From NCBI RefSeq assembly GCF_001908275.1, contig NZ_CP018620.1, positions 3,224,001-3,288,000 on the forward strand: DNA of 64,000 nucleotides. Direction: 5' to 3'. How positions within the stretch are numbered: position 1 is the stretch's first letter; the number at the start of each line of letters is the position of its first letter. Source of the DNA: Paenibacillus xylanexedens. GTDB taxonomy: Bacteria; Bacillota; Bacilli; Paenibacillales; Paenibacillaceae. A program made the translations under genes and the position numbers. Positions 27,211-36,837 of the stretch are shown in pieces. The notes under the pieces were generated by a model, which had not been told where the DNA came from, ran no database searches, and worked only from the letters and a program-made list of their open reading frames with translations.

Positions 27211-28554
27211 TCATTCGTGTTTGCTTTTATTTGACTGGCTAGTTTCGGTGTTGCCGGCTCCAGATTCTGAAGTCTTGGATTGATCTTGAGGTGGTTCCGT
27301 TGCAGTAATATGAGTATGAGCGAGCAGAGCATGAGGTTCAATGGAGAAGCTGCCGCTTCGTTTTCCCTGAATCAGATATATAAGCAAGAACAGAATCATA
27401 AACATCACGGAATATCGATACATATCGGTATAACTGGTTATGGCCGCAATGGCGCCAAGAAGAAGAGCACCGGTCGCAATACCCAGATCCAGCGAGTTCA
27501 AAAACATGCCATTAGCCATACCCCGTTGAGTAGGAGATACAACTTGAATCATCCAGGTCTGCAGAGACGACTGCATGGAACCATAACCGATTCCGTAGAT
27601 AAAGGCAGCAATGAACAGGAGGGACATGGAGGTTGCATACGAGAGCAGAATGAGGCCGACAGCAACGAATATTGCTCCTGGAATGAGCAGTGCTTTTGGA
27701 CCTTTATTGTCATAGATCCGTCCTGCAAATGGTCTAACCACTAACACGGCGAGTGCATTGAACAAAAAGAACAGCGCAGGATTGGCCAGATTGGCTTCCT
27801 TACCATACAAAACGATGAATCCGACAAGCCCACCATAGGTGATGGATAATAGGCAATTCAGCACACTGGGAAGAATCAGCTTGCGGTTGAAAGGTGTCTT
27901 CTGTTTCGGGTTGGACCCTGAAGCACTTGTTGTGGCTTGTGGCATGATGGTTGTACTGTTATCGGTTCTGACTGCTTTTTTGCGTGTCAGCGAATAACTC
28001 AGTGGATAGATCACAGCGAGCACACCCGCAGTGCATAACATCAGGGTTACAAAACCTGCACCCTGGAGCAGAGTGACCCCAATGATTGGACCCATAGACA
28101 TAGCCAGGCTAGTCGATAGACCAAAGTAACCCATACCTTCACCCATTCGTTTGACGGGCACAATGTCCGAGGCCATCGTTGGAAAAGCGGTACTGCTCAT
28201 ACCAAACCCGATACCAAACAACATTCTGAGCAACAAGAGCACAGCTATACCGGCAGCAAAATAATAGCCGAGCGTTGCCAGCAGGGCTACGGACAGGCCT
28301 ATATAGATCATGGCGTTACGAAGGCCTTTCTCCAGTGCTTTCGCGGAATAGAGACGGGCTGCTATGGCACTTAGTGCAAACAGACAGGTGAATAAACTTA
28401 CTTCAAACGCATTGGCGTGAAATCGCTCCTGAACGTAGGACGGAAGCGGAGAGACAATCATGTGCAGTTGCAAGAACAACAAGAAGTTGCACAGCATCAG
28501 CAGTATAAAATCGGTGGTCCATAGTCTAACTTGTTGTGTAGATTGTTCTTTCAT
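27211..28554 (-). CDS. MFS transporter controlled by the adjacent MarR repressor
   Basis: 447 residues, twelve predicted helices, with a poorly structured polar tail rich in Thr, Ser and Gln after the last helix. Segments such as ALSAIAARLYSAKALEKGLRN, RMLFGIGFGMSSTAFPT and VRPFAGRIYDNKGPKALLIP fit the MFS drug/arabinose-exporter type. GGGGGAA lies upstream of the ATG on the minus strand. The gene follows the MarR gene by 30 nt and shares its promoter, a common layout for a repressor and the efflux pump that removes its inducer. The exported compound is unknown. Confidence 0.87.
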   Translation of the reverse strand: MKEQSTQQVRLWTTDFILLMLCNFLLFLQLHMIVSPLPSYVQERFHANAFEVSLFTCLFALSAIAARLYSAKALEKGLRNAMIYIGLSVALLATLGYYFAAGIAVLLLLRMLFGIGFGMSSTAFPTMASDIVPVKRMGEGMGYFGLSTSLAMSMGPIIGVTLLQGAGFVTLMLCTAGVLAVIYPLSYSLTRKKAVRTDNSTTIMPQATTSASGSNPKQKTPFNRKLILPSVLNCLLSITYGGLVGFIVLYGKEANLANPALFFLFNALAVLVVRPFAGRIYDNKGPKALLIPGAIFVAVGLILLSYATSMSLLFIAAFIYGIGYGSMQSSLQTWMIQVVSPTQRGMANGMFLNSLDLGIATGALLLGAIAAITSYTDMYRYSVMFMILFLLIYLIQGKRSGSFSIEPHALLAHTHITATEPPQDQSKTSESGAGNTETSQSNKSKHE

Positions 28555-28584
28555 GATGATGTATTCCCCCTGAGTTGTGATTCA

Positions 28585-29046
28585 TTACAAGTTGCGGTTA
28601 ATGAGGGAAAGAGTATGTTTAAATGCTTCCATCTGGTCTTCGGATATACCTTCAGCAAGTTCTTTATTCATTTCTCTTTCAATCGGAACGAGGATATCAA
28701 TTAACGCTTTGCCTTCCGTGGTGAGATATAACAGATAGGCTCTGCGATCCTGTTCGCTGGTCCGGCGTTCTACCCAGCCTTTTTTCTCAAGCAGATCAAT
28801 AATCCGCGCAGTGGTGGGTTGGTCTTTGAAGACACGTGCAGCGAGTTCCTTCTGATTCACACCTTCACCGCGGTCAACATTAAATAGAACAGAAAATTGC
28901 TCTGTCGTAATATCATAAGGTTTGAATCGCGTTGCAAGTAAAGCTACTGCTTTACGATGTGTGAAACCCAGCATGAATCCAACAGATTGTTCCAGTGTAT
29001 AGTCCATGTGATTGTTAGACCTCGTTTCCATAATAAAATGTCCCAA
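28585..29046 (-). CDS. MarR family repressor
   Basis: 153 residues from ATG 29046; a second ATG at 29031 is also possible. It has the winged-helix MarR fold: a recognition region in NQKELAARVFKDQPTTARIIDLL and a wing with ERRTSEQDRRAYLLYLT, the family signature DRR. MarR proteins bind palindromes as dimers and release DNA when a phenolic or drug-like ligand binds. A perfect 18-bp palindrome overlaps its own promoter, so it should repress itself and the MFS gene downstream. Confidence 0.9.
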   Translation of the reverse strand: MGHFIMETRSNNHMDYTLEQSVGFMLGFTHRKAVALLATRFKPYDITTEQFSVLFNVDRGEGVNQKELAARVFKDQPTTARIIDLLEKKGWVERRTSEQDRRAYLLYLTTEGKALIDILVPIEREMNKELAEGISEDQMEAFKHTLSLINRNL

Positions 29047-29051
29047 TTAAT

Positions 29052-29069
29052 TAGTTGTTACAACAACTA
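29052..29069. promoter_or_regulatory. MarR operator palindrome
   Basis: TAGTTGTT-AC-AACAACTA is a perfect inverted repeat starting six nt upstream of the marR start codon. It overlaps the -10 box by four bases, so repressor binding would directly exclude RNA polymerase. Confidence 0.75.
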
Positions 29070-29094
29070 TATGTCAAACAAGTATTTTTGTCAA
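29066..29094 (-). promoter_or_regulatory. Promoter of the marR-MFS operon
   Basis: On the minus strand: consensus TTGACA (29089-29094), a 17-nt spacer, and TATAGT (29066-29071). This is a strong sigma-A promoter that would need active repression. Confidence 0.8.
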
Positions 29095-29260
29095 AATGAA
29101 ATATTCTCATATCGAACTTACATGTGTGCTGTGCAATGATACAAAAATACTGTTAGAATAGTGATGAAACCGCTTTTATAGAATCGATGTCTAGCGTGCT
29201 TGAAGAATGGAAAAAAAATTTGCTCTAACTGATGTTGGAGATGACCAAGGAGAGCTGTGT

Positions 29261-29734
29261 ATGCTAAAGAATATACCCGCAATAATACCTCCAGAGTTAC
29301 TCAAAATCATGTCCGAAATGGGTCATGGAGACGAGTTGGTTCTGGCGGATGGCAATTTCCCCGCAGCCAGTCATGCCAAGCGACTGGTACGCTGTGATGC
29401 ACTGGGAGTCGTTGAACTGCTGGATGCCATCCTGCAATTATATCCACTGGATACCTATGCTGAGCGTCCCGCTGCTGTCATGCAGGTTGTGAAAGGGGAT
29501 CAGGTGATCCCGATCATATGGGAAGACTATCGCCGGTTGATTGAAGAATACGAAGGCATTACGGATGCTTTTGATCATGAAGAGCGATTTGATTTTTATA
29601 AACGTGCTTCGAATGCCTATGTGATTGTTGCAACTGGTGAGCGAGCGCAATACGCCAATCTGATTTTGAAAAAAGGCGTCATTTTCCCCGATACTGATCC
29701 TGGTCAGGAACAGCAGAATGCTGAATCGAACTGA
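29261..29734 (+). CDS. fucU: RbsD/FucU family sugar mutarotase
   Basis: The start is ATG 29261, eight nt after AAGGAG; an ATG 54 nt earlier has no ribosome binding site. 157 residues. The FucU fingerprints are clear: the amino-terminus LKNIPAIIPPELLKIMSEMG, GHGDELVLADGNFPA, and the carboxy-terminal ERAQYANLILKKGVI. FucU interconverts alpha and beta fucose anomers in the cytoplasm. No other fucose gene is in the window, so this is an isolated member and may serve another sugar. Confidence 0.9.
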   Translation: MLKNIPAIIPPELLKIMSEMGHGDELVLADGNFPAASHAKRLVRCDALGVVELLDAILQLYPLDTYAERPAAVMQVVKGDQVIPIIWEDYRRLIEEYEGITDAFDHEERFDFYKRASNAYVIVATGERAQYANLILKKGVIFPDTDPGQEQQNAESN

Positions 29735-29740
29735 ATAATT

Positions 29741-29780
29741 ACGGCGACGGAGCAGTGGATGCTTTGGTCGTCTTTTTTAT
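29741..29780 (+). terminator. Terminator of fucU
   Basis: An imperfect stem from GCGACGGAGCA and TGCTTTGGTCGTC, followed by TTTTTTATTTTTG. Confidence 0.55.
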
Positions 29781-29972
29781 TTTTGCCAATACGAAGTAAA
29801 TATAACAAAACGTACAGAATTGGTATGGACTAGATAAGCAAGATGCAATCTGGAAGCGCGCACGAACGAATGTCAGCTCACAGCTCAAGATACTACAAAC
29901 TTTGATGCAGATGATGAATGGGGAAAAGGAAAGGACTGTTTTACAATTGAAAGAAATACAACGGAGGAGACG

Positions 29973-30503
29973 ATGCTCTCCATCCCAGAGGAGTTGAGTG
30001 AAATGCAGCACAGAATCAGACAAGCAGGTCTTCCTGATAGTAACGAAGTGGGACGTTTGTTCAATGAGTACAGGATGTTCTACAACCAAAATGCTGACAT
30101 TGAGGCAGCACGTCAGTATATTAGAGAACGAATGGAACGCCATGAATCGGTGATTTTGGTAGTAGAAACAGATGCGGAAAGTGATCATGGGACAGATGTA
30201 AGTAACGGTATGTCACTCTCGAGTGGCTTAATTTGCACCGGATTCGTTCAACTGTATCCCAGTTTCAGTTCGGTATCGATGGGGCCTGTCTGGGTACTTA
30301 ATGATCTATATGTGCATCCGGATTATCGTCAGCAAGGCATTGCCAGGAAGCTCTTGCAAGCAGCCAAGCAATTGGCATCTGAGCGAGGAGTTCTTCGTAT
30401 ATCACTCTCAACTGAGTTAAGTAACAAACAAGCGCAAGCTTTATATGAATCCGAAGGATATGCACAGGATACCAAATTCATGTATTATGAACTTAATGTA
30501 TAA
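29973..30503 (+). CDS. GNAT family N-acetyltransferase
   Basis: 176 residues, with CGGAGGAGACG just before the ATG. The GNAT acetyl-CoA-binding motif A is VLNDLYVHPDYRQQGIARKL (Q/R-x-x-G-x-A). The preceding strand GFVQLYPSFSS and the following helix with ALYESEGYAQD complete the fold. The middle has a polar insertion rich in Ser, Gly and Asp (around ESDHGTDVSNGMS). The substrate is unknown. It is isolated: 238 nt after fucU and 77 nt before the next gene. Confidence 0.88.
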   Translation: MLSIPEELSEMQHRIRQAGLPDSNEVGRLFNEYRMFYNQNADIEAARQYIRERMERHESVILVVETDAESDHGTDVSNGMSLSSGLICTGFVQLYPSFSSVSMGPVWVLNDLYVHPDYRQQGIARKLLQAAKQLASERGVLRISLSTELSNKQAQALYESEGYAQDTKFMYYELNV

Positions 30504-30580
30504 GAGGTTGCTCAAAAAGACGCACTATATGAATGAATGGCACACTCGTGTCGTCGGCAACAAGGGAGGGGAGTCGCAAC

Positions 30581-31201
30581 ATGATGCAGTGGATTGCCAT
30601 GATCACGATGTTAATTGATCATATAGGGGCTGTCTTTTTTCCACATATTATAGAGTTGAGGATCATAGGCCGTATCGCTTTTCCAATCTATGCTTTTGCA
30701 GTGTATGTCGGTTATAAACATACACGAGACGTACAAAAATACATATGGCGGCTGTTCTGGATCGCGATCATATCACAGGTGCCGTTCATGGCTGCGTTTA
30801 ATCATTATTCTCTGAACGTGGTATGGACATTGTGGTCAGCCCTGTTGGTATTATTCGTTATTGATAAATTGAAATCCAAACTACTGGCGATTCCGATTGT
30901 AATTGGAGCAGGTTGGTTCATGGAAATTAGCCAAATGGATTACGGGATGTACGGGTTGTTATTGGTTCTGTTATTCCGCTATTTCCAGGGTCCTGTACTT
31001 GTCGTGGCACATGTCTTGTTAAATGCACTATATCTTCTGCTGCATAACAGCTCTGTGCAAATGTATAGTGTGCTGGCAACCGCCGGCATTGCTATTGCTC
31101 AGTATTACCAAGCGGGATTCCGTATGAAGGGGCCACGTTGGGTCTGGCGCTATTTCTATCCAGCTCATCTTGCCATCATTGCAATTATCCGATGGGTCTA
31201 A
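30581..31201 (+). CDS. TraX family membrane protein
   Basis: I place the start at ATG 30581, seven nt after GGGAGGGGAG; this gives 206 residues. The beginning MMQWIAMITMLIDHIGAVFF is the TraX hallmark, and the protein has six or seven hydrophobic helices. TraX was named for F-pilin acetylation, but chromosomal relatives in Firmicutes are not linked to conjugation and resemble membrane acyltransferases. No conjugation genes are nearby, so the function here is unknown. Confidence 0.85.
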   Translation: MMQWIAMITMLIDHIGAVFFPHIIELRIIGRIAFPIYAFAVYVGYKHTRDVQKYIWRLFWIAIISQVPFMAAFNHYSLNVVWTLWSALLVLFVIDKLKSKLLAIPIVIGAGWFMEISQMDYGMYGLLLVLLFRYFQGPVLVVAHVLLNALYLLLHNSSVQMYSVLATAGIAIAQYYQAGFRMKGPRWVWRYFYPAHLAIIAIIRWV

Positions 31202-31227
31202 AAGAATGATCCAAAAATGCAAAGTGA

Positions 31228-31270
31228 AGAAGCCATCTTATCGTCAGTGAATGACGATAAGATGGCTTCT
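31228..31270. terminator. Perfect 19-bp hairpin between convergent genes
   Basis: An inverted repeat with 19-nt arms (31228-31246 and 31252-31270, beginning AGAAGCCATC) and a 5-nt loop. It sits between the TraX gene and the NRPS gene and is likely a bidirectional terminator. The T-rich side is on the minus strand (TTCTTCACTTTGC). Confidence 0.75.
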
Positions 31271-31316
31271 CTTCGTGCGACCTTATTTATTAATAAATGC
31301 TGATGATTGAGTGAAC

Positions 31317-34300
31317 TTACTCCATTGCTGTAGAAGTGCCGTTATGGCGCCGGATTGCAGACGGGAAATATCCAATCTGAACGGCGTAGTCCAACATGGC
31401 GGAGATGAAGCGATCATCTGTTCTCGCACATGAGATACCGGCAGGTTCCACATAAGCCGTTGTGACAGGGCAGGCATAGACATATGCTGAATCCTTCGCA
31501 CCGTCGCCTTCAAGCTGTGCAATAGCCAACTGAAGAGCTTCCGGCTCTTTGCTAATGCTCGCATCGAACAACCAACGTGTGTAATCCGCGAAAGGTAGTG
31601 TTTCGACTTCGTAACCAGCCCGATTCACAGAACGGATCAGCTCATCATAACGGATGGGCTCCGGATTACAGATGTGGAATACACGACCGGCGGTATCCTG
31701 ACGTAAGGCCAGATGAACGATAGCTTCACTTGCATAGTTGATCGGTGTAAAATCAACCATCCAGTCAGCCGCAGGAGCCTTGCCAAGCAATAACATCGCT
31801 TTGATCATACGATAGAAGGCGTTGCTATCAATATTGGACTGGAAGCGTCCAGTTTCGGAGTGGCAAGTGAGATTACCGGCACGATAGATGCTGACAGGTA
31901 CACCTTCCTCGGCGGCAATCATGAGCACTTTCTCGGCTTCAAGCTTGCTGTCCGAATACAGGTTGTCCACATGCAAGTCAGCCGGGAAACGATCATATTG
32001 CAGGGAAGATTCCCATTGTCCGCTGAGTGCCAGGTCTTCCGGAATCCCCATCGTGGATACGTGGTGGAAGGAGGCCCCAGGTTTGCTGCGAATCAAGTCT
32101 AGCAATGCGACCGTTCCTTCCACGTTTGTTTTGGCGAACTGATCGGCATCTCCGAAATGACGTACGTCTGCAGCGCAGTGGATGACACGGTCAATTCGAT
32201 CCTGAACATAAGCCCTTTGTTCAGCAGACAGACTGAGATTAGGTTGTTCGAGATCCCCTTCAATAATCTCCACGCGAGTGGAGAGTTGGTCAGTCAGTTG
32301 TTTGCCGAAATAACCTTCCAGCACGTTAGTCAAACGTTCCATTGCAGTTATTCCATTGGAGGGTCGACGAACAAGGGTGTAGATTCGTGTACTGGAATTC
32401 AGAATTAACTGTTGCAGCACATGAGAGCCCAGATAACCAGTTGCTCCGGTCAGTAACACATGCTCAGGTTCACGAATGAGAGGATACCCCAATTGGGATG
32501 TTAGCTCCACAGGGTGTTCGGATAATTGTGTAATCATGCCTTCGGTCATCACTGAATCCGTAACTTCTGCAGCACTAAGAGACAATACTTCCACACGACG
32601 AGCGAGAGCGCGGACTGTTTTCTCGGCAAAGAAGTCGGCAATTTTCAGCTGCGGATAATGTGGCTTCAGAATGACCAGTACATGAATGACCCGGAGTGAA
32701 TCACCACCGATATTGAAAAAGCTGTCTTCGACACCGAAGTCATCGTGCTGAAGGATTTCTTTCCATGCGTCCAGGATAATGGATTCCGTCTCCGTCTCAG
32801 GCATGACCCGGTCAGGGCGATCTTCATGTCGTTCCACATGAGGCAGGGATACCATCGCTTTGCGATTGATTTTCCCAGTTGGTGCAATCGGCATTTCATC
32901 CAGCTGACAGATCCACTTTGGTACAAAATAAGAAGGAAGTTTCTCCGTCAGTTCTGCCTTGATGTCCGAAACAGAGAGGGTACTGCCATCTTTCGATGTA
33001 AAGTAACCAACCAGCATATTTTGTCCATCGGATTCTTTCTTCGGAATGACAGCAACGTTCTGGATCTGATCAAGCCGTGCAAAGTGATCTTCAATCTCCC
33101 CGATCTCAATCCGGTGACCACGAATTTTTAGCTGTGAGTCACTGCGACCAACATATTCCAGCAAACCGGTATCCAGCAATTTGGCAATATCGCCAGACTT
33201 GTAGATTTTCTCACCTATCGCAAACGGGTTCTCAATGAATGCTTGCTCAGTACGTTCTGGCTGATTCAGATAACCTTTGGCCAGTGCTGGGGTAGCAATA
33301 TATACCTCACCAGGTACACCTGCCGGACAGAGCTGTTGTTCTTCATTCACAATGTATACTTTGTAGTTATGAATTGGTTTACCGATAGGGATGTTCACCA
33401 CATGTTCGGGAACCTGCTCACTGATGCGGTGAGTAGTTGTGGCTACCGTACATTCGGTAGGTCCGTACACATTAACAATATCAATCTGGTTTCCGAATTT
33501 GCGCTGGAAGGCACGAACCTGTTCACCATATAACGCTTCTCCGGCTACAGTTATGATTCTGACTTTGGCCAGCTTGTGGAAACCTTCATCGGATAAGTAG
33601 GAAGCAAGCTGATTGAAGAAAATCGTAGGCAGTATCGTAATGATGGTTGTTCCTGTCCGTTCAATTGCACTTGCAAATTCTTCAACGGATACACGTTCTT
33701 CCGCAGACAACAGATATAATTCTGCTCCATAGAACAAGGCGCCAATGGTATCCCACACGGATGCATCAAAGCTGTATGTAGCAAACTGGGTTAATACATC
33801 ACCTGGTTGAATGTCACAATCACGCTGAACCACACTGCCAAGATTGGTTACACCCCGGTGGGCAATCAGTGCACCTTTGGGTTTACCGGTCGACCCTGAC
33901 GTGTAGATAATATACGCAAGATCATCCGGCTGAATATCCAGATTGGGGTTACTTGCTGCAAATCCGGCTAAACGACCATCCACAGCGAGAATCTGGCGGA
34001 CCGTAGCTATACTGGAGAACAAGCTGGAAGCTTGGGCATAAGAAGCCTCCGTTGTCAGCACGAATGAGGACGCCGTATCTTCCACGATATAACTGTTACG
34101 TTCTTGTGGGTGCTCAGGATCGATCGGAACATATGCACCACCTGCCTTCAGAATACCAAGCAGGGAGATGATCGTCTCCAGACTTCGATCCATAAAGATA
34201 CTGACGAATTCACCTTTCTGCAATCCATTGGATAATAGAACACGTGCAACCTGATTAGCTCGTTCATTCAATTCCCTGTACGTATAACTTTTGGATGGCG

Positions 34301-35024
34301 ATGTTATCGCTGGTGAATCCGGATATGCCGCTGCCGTTGCTTCGAACCAGCCATGAACTGTTTGATTCTCTGGTTCGAGAACAGAAGTATCATTCATTTC
34401 ACGGTAAAGCAATCGATCTGAGGCGGAAAGAATATCTACCGTACCGATTGCTTTCTCACCGTCACGCACAAGGGCGAGTAGAAGAGTCTGATAATATTCT
34501 GCATATCTCAGCACGGTAGACTCTTTTAACAGTGAACTATCATAGAACAGATCGAGGATGAGCATGTTCTGATCATCTCGAACGTTCCAATTTAATATTT
34601 GAGGAGCTTGAGGCAACTGTACACTATTCAGCATAAAAAACGATTCAGGGTATCCACCGTTTTGCAACGTGTATTCAATCTTGAGCTGCTCTGAAACCTG
34701 ATGACATAGTTGGCTGAAGGTCAATTTCCCCTGAATCTGTAATGAAAGATAGGAAGCTGCCTGATCGGGGGAAAGTATACCTATGGCAAGTTCCTGTTCA
34801 GCTGACAATCGGAATAACAAGGCTGCATAAGCTGAGAGTAGTACCGGGTACACCATCTGTTCTCCATACTTCTGTTTAAGTTCACGGCTCAGAGAAGCAT
34901 GTAATGTGATTTGAGCAGACTGATAAGAGAATGATTGTTGACGTCGCCCAAAATCCAGTGGAATCTGCAGAACTGGCAAGCTAGATTCCATGGAATGGGA
35001 AGAAGATGGTTGGTTTTCAATCAC
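31317..35024 (-). CDS. Single-module NRPS: truncated C domain, A, PCP and terminal thioester reductase
   Basis: I choose GTG 35024, nine nt after AAGGAGGA; a TTG at 35048 lies upstream of it. About 1235 residues. Residues ~20-200 resemble only the second half of a condensation domain; the catalytic HHxxxDG is absent. The adenylation domain (~225-730) has YTSGSTGKPKG, FDASVW, NVYGPTE, KSGDIAK and the catalytic lysine in PTGKINRK. The carrier protein has FFNIGGDSLR with the phosphopantetheine serine near 776. The reductase (~855-1235) has the NADPH loop LLTGATGYLG, a serine in HHVSTMG, and Y-x-x-x-K in NLYSDSKLEAEK. The domain order predicts activation of one amino acid and reductive release as an aldehyde or alcohol. 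My reading of the specificity residues is DAWTTAVVAK, closest to phenylalanine-type codes; this is tentative. It follows the chemoreceptor gene by 46 nt. Confidence 0.9.
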   Translation of the reverse strand: MIENQPSSSHSMESSLPVLQIPLDFGRRQQSFSYQSAQITLHASLSRELKQKYGEQMVYPVLLSAYAALLFRLSAEQELAIGILSPDQAASYLSLQIQGKLTFSQLCHQVSEQLKIEYTLQNGGYPESFFMLNSVQLPQAPQILNWNVRDDQNMLILDLFYDSSLLKESTVLRYAEYYQTLLLALVRDGEKAIGTVDILSASDRLLYREMNDTSVLEPENQTVHGWFEATAAAYPDSPAITSPSKSYTYRELNERANQVARVLLSNGLQKGEFVSIFMDRSLETIISLLGILKAGGAYVPIDPEHPQERNSYIVEDTASSFVLTTEASYAQASSLFSSIATVRQILAVDGRLAGFAASNPNLDIQPDDLAYIIYTSGSTGKPKGALIAHRGVTNLGSVVQRDCDIQPGDVLTQFATYSFDASVWDTIGALFYGAELYLLSAEERVSVEEFASAIERTGTTIITILPTIFFNQLASYLSDEGFHKLAKVRIITVAGEALYGEQVRAFQRKFGNQIDIVNVYGPTECTVATTTHRISEQVPEHVVNIPIGKPIHNYKVYIVNEEQQLCPAGVPGEVYIATPALAKGYLNQPERTEQAFIENPFAIGEKIYKSGDIAKLLDTGLLEYVGRSDSQLKIRGHRIEIGEIEDHFARLDQIQNVAVIPKKESDGQNMLVGYFTSKDGSTLSVSDIKAELTEKLPSYFVPKWICQLDEMPIAPTGKINRKAMVSLPHVERHEDRPDRVMPETETESIILDAWKEILQHDDFGVEDSFFNIGGDSLRVIHVLVILKPHYPQLKIADFFAEKTVRALARRVEVLSLSAAEVTDSVMTEGMITQLSEHPVELTSQLGYPLIREPEHVLLTGATGYLGSHVLQQLILNSSTRIYTLVRRPSNGITAMERLTNVLEGYFGKQLTDQLSTRVEIIEGDLEQPNLSLSAEQRAYVQDRIDRVIHCAADVRHFGDADQFAKTNVEGTVALLDLIRSKPGASFHHVSTMGIPEDLALSGQWESSLQYDRFPADLHVDNLYSDSKLEAEKVLMIAAEEGVPVSIYRAGNLTCHSETGRFQSNIDSNAFYRMIKAMLLLGKAPAADWMVDFTPINYASEAIVHLALRQDTAGRVFHICNPEPIRYDELIRSVNRAGYEVETLPFADYTRWLFDASISKEPEALQLAIAQLEGDGAKDSAYVYACPVTTAYVEPAGISCARTDDRFISAMLDYAVQIGYFPSAIRRHNGTSTAME

Positions 35025-35070
35025 TTCAGTTATTCCTCCTTGGTTCAAACCGAATGTTTGTGGATTCGAA

Positions 35071-36837
35071 TTATTGTTTGCTTACATTGAAATGAGAGAT
35101 CAATTCTTGGAGTTCCTCAGACATGCTGTTAAGGCGTGTGGAGGAGTCTACCAGTGTAATCAAAGATGCTTTTTGCTCATCAACAGATGAGGAAATTTGT
35201 TCACTGCTGTTTGCTGTCTTACTTACGCTTGAAGACAAGTCGTCTGCTGTAGCGGTCATTTCCTCCGTACCCGCAGAGATTTCTTCCGTCGCGCTTGATA
35301 CTTCCTGAATCTGATTAGATACTTTTTTCGCTGCTTCTAAAATATCTTCGAACAGTTGTCCTGTTTGATCGGCTACGCTGAGTCCTGTATCTACTTCTGA
35401 CGTACCTTGTTCCATTGCACGCACAGCTTGTTTAATTCCAGCTTGAATCTCTTGGATCAATACGCCAACCTGGCTGGTTGCTTGTTCAGACTGCTCGGCA
35501 AGTTTGCGTACTTCACCTGCAACAACTGCAAATCCTCTTCCTTCTTCACCAACACGAGCCGCTTCAATGGAAGCATTAAGAGCAAGCAAGTTAGTCTGGC
35601 TGGAGATACCCGAGATGATATTGAGAATATCGCCAATTTCCTGTGAACGACTCTCCAGAACCTCAATGGCAGAAGCGGTATTCTTAACCGATTCCGTAAT
35701 CAGATTCATCTGTTCAGATACCTGACGGACAACGCTGTTACCTTGTTGCGAACGACGTTCCATCTCATAGGCTTCATCCGCTACACTTGCCGAGCTGCTG
35801 GCAATCGTCTGGATTACGGTAGCCATCTCGGACATGGCACGTGCACTATCCCGGGTTGCCTGTTCCTGTGAACGAATGTTGGAAGTGATCTGAGTTACAT
35901 TATTATTGATAGAATCTGCATTCTCACTGTTGCGCTCGGAAACTTCATATAGCTCTTTGGCAGACTGATTTACTTCTTGTGACGTGATTTGCACTTTAAC
36001 GATAGTATCGTTGATTTTGCGAACCATGGTGTTGAACTTCTCGTTAACGAGTCCCAGATCGTCTTTGCCTGTCGGAATGTTGACATTCAAATTACCCCGA
36101 CTTACGTCATCAATTCCTTTGATCAAGTGACGGATAGGGGAAAGTGTGTTTTTAACTACAAGGTATTGGATAATCAGGAATAATAGCAAGAAGGCCACAA
36201 GGATGATAATTCCGTTTTTGAGCAAGGAGTTTAGTCCTGCGGGTACGGCTGATGCATCTGCATCAACGGCAAAATATGAGAAAATCTTTCCGTTGCTGTC
36301 TTTGATTGGATATGCAATGGTTGTCCATGTTCCGAAATCATCGGAATAAAATGTTGTGAATGTTGGGCGATCCGTATTAAGCATTTCTTTCAATGCATTG
36401 GCTACAACGACCGGCTGCTCATACATGTCACCAATATTTACGTTCTCACTTTGAAAAGCCTCTCTTAGATTGGTCGGCATGGCTACAAGGGAAGTTAATC
36501 TCTTGTTATCGCCACCGAGCTCAACACCGAAGATGTAGGCCTGTGCAATGTTAGGATAATATTCTTGCATCTCATCGAAATACGCTCGTAATTTCGTTTG
36601 TGCTGCTCCATCATAGCTACCTTCCGCAATAGCAGCTTGTACCTCGGCAGGATTGATATCTTCAGCCCACTTTTTGGTGATTTGTTCCACCTGTCCATGC
36701 AGCTGATCAACAAGAACTGTTTTCTGAAAATAGTAACTGCTTGCGATAAGTGCTACCCCGATGATAACGATATTAGTAAATGAGAGTAACAAATTTTTGG
36801 AGAAAAACGACATGCTTTTCCAACTTAATGATTTCAC
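35071..36837 (-). CDS. Methyl-accepting chemotaxis protein
   Basis: 588 residues. TM1 lies at ~15-37, an extracellular Cache-like sensor at ~38-205 (with [19 protein letters not shown]), TM2 at ~210-228, HAMP at ~230-282, then a long signalling coiled coil. The conserved hairpin tip near residues 420-460 includes [20 protein letters not shown] and [15 protein letters not shown]. The ligand is unknown; Cache domains often bind amino acids, organic acids or amines. The NRPS gene follows on the same strand without a terminator between, so the two are probably co-transcribed. The leader upstream has two hairpins but no motif I can name. Confidence 0.93.
   Translation of the reverse strand: MKSLSWKSMSFFSKNLLLSFTNIVIIGVALIASSYYFQKTVLVDQLHGQVEQITKKWAEDINPAEVQAAIAEGSYDGAAQTKLRAYFDEMQEYYPNIAQAYIFGVELGGDNKRLTSLVAMPTNLREAFQSENVNIGDMYEQPVVVANALKEMLNTDRPTFTTFYSDDFGTWTTIAYPIKDSNGKIFSYFAVDADASAVPAGLNSLLKNGIIILVAFLLLFLIIQYLVVKNTLSPIRHLIKGIDDVSRGNLNVNIPTGKDDLGLVNEKFNTMVRKINDTIVKVQITSQEVNQSAKELYEVSERNSENADSINNNVTQITSNIRSQEQATRDSARAMSEMATVIQTIASSSASVADEAYEMERRSQQGNSVVRQVSEQMNLITESVKNTASAIEVLESRSQEIGDILNIISGISSQTNLLALNASIEAARVGEEGRGFAVVAGEVRKLAEQSEQATSQVGVLIQEIQAGIKQAVRAMEQGTSEVDTGLSVADQTGQLFEDILEAAKKVSNQIQEVSSATEEISAGTEEMTATADDLSSSVSKTANSSEQISSSVDEQKASLITLVDSSTRLNSMSEELQELISHFNVSKQ

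Noticed and set aside
30581..31201. Conjugation-related TraX
   Set aside because: Only the membrane fold matches. No relaxase, pilus or type IV secretion genes are nearby.
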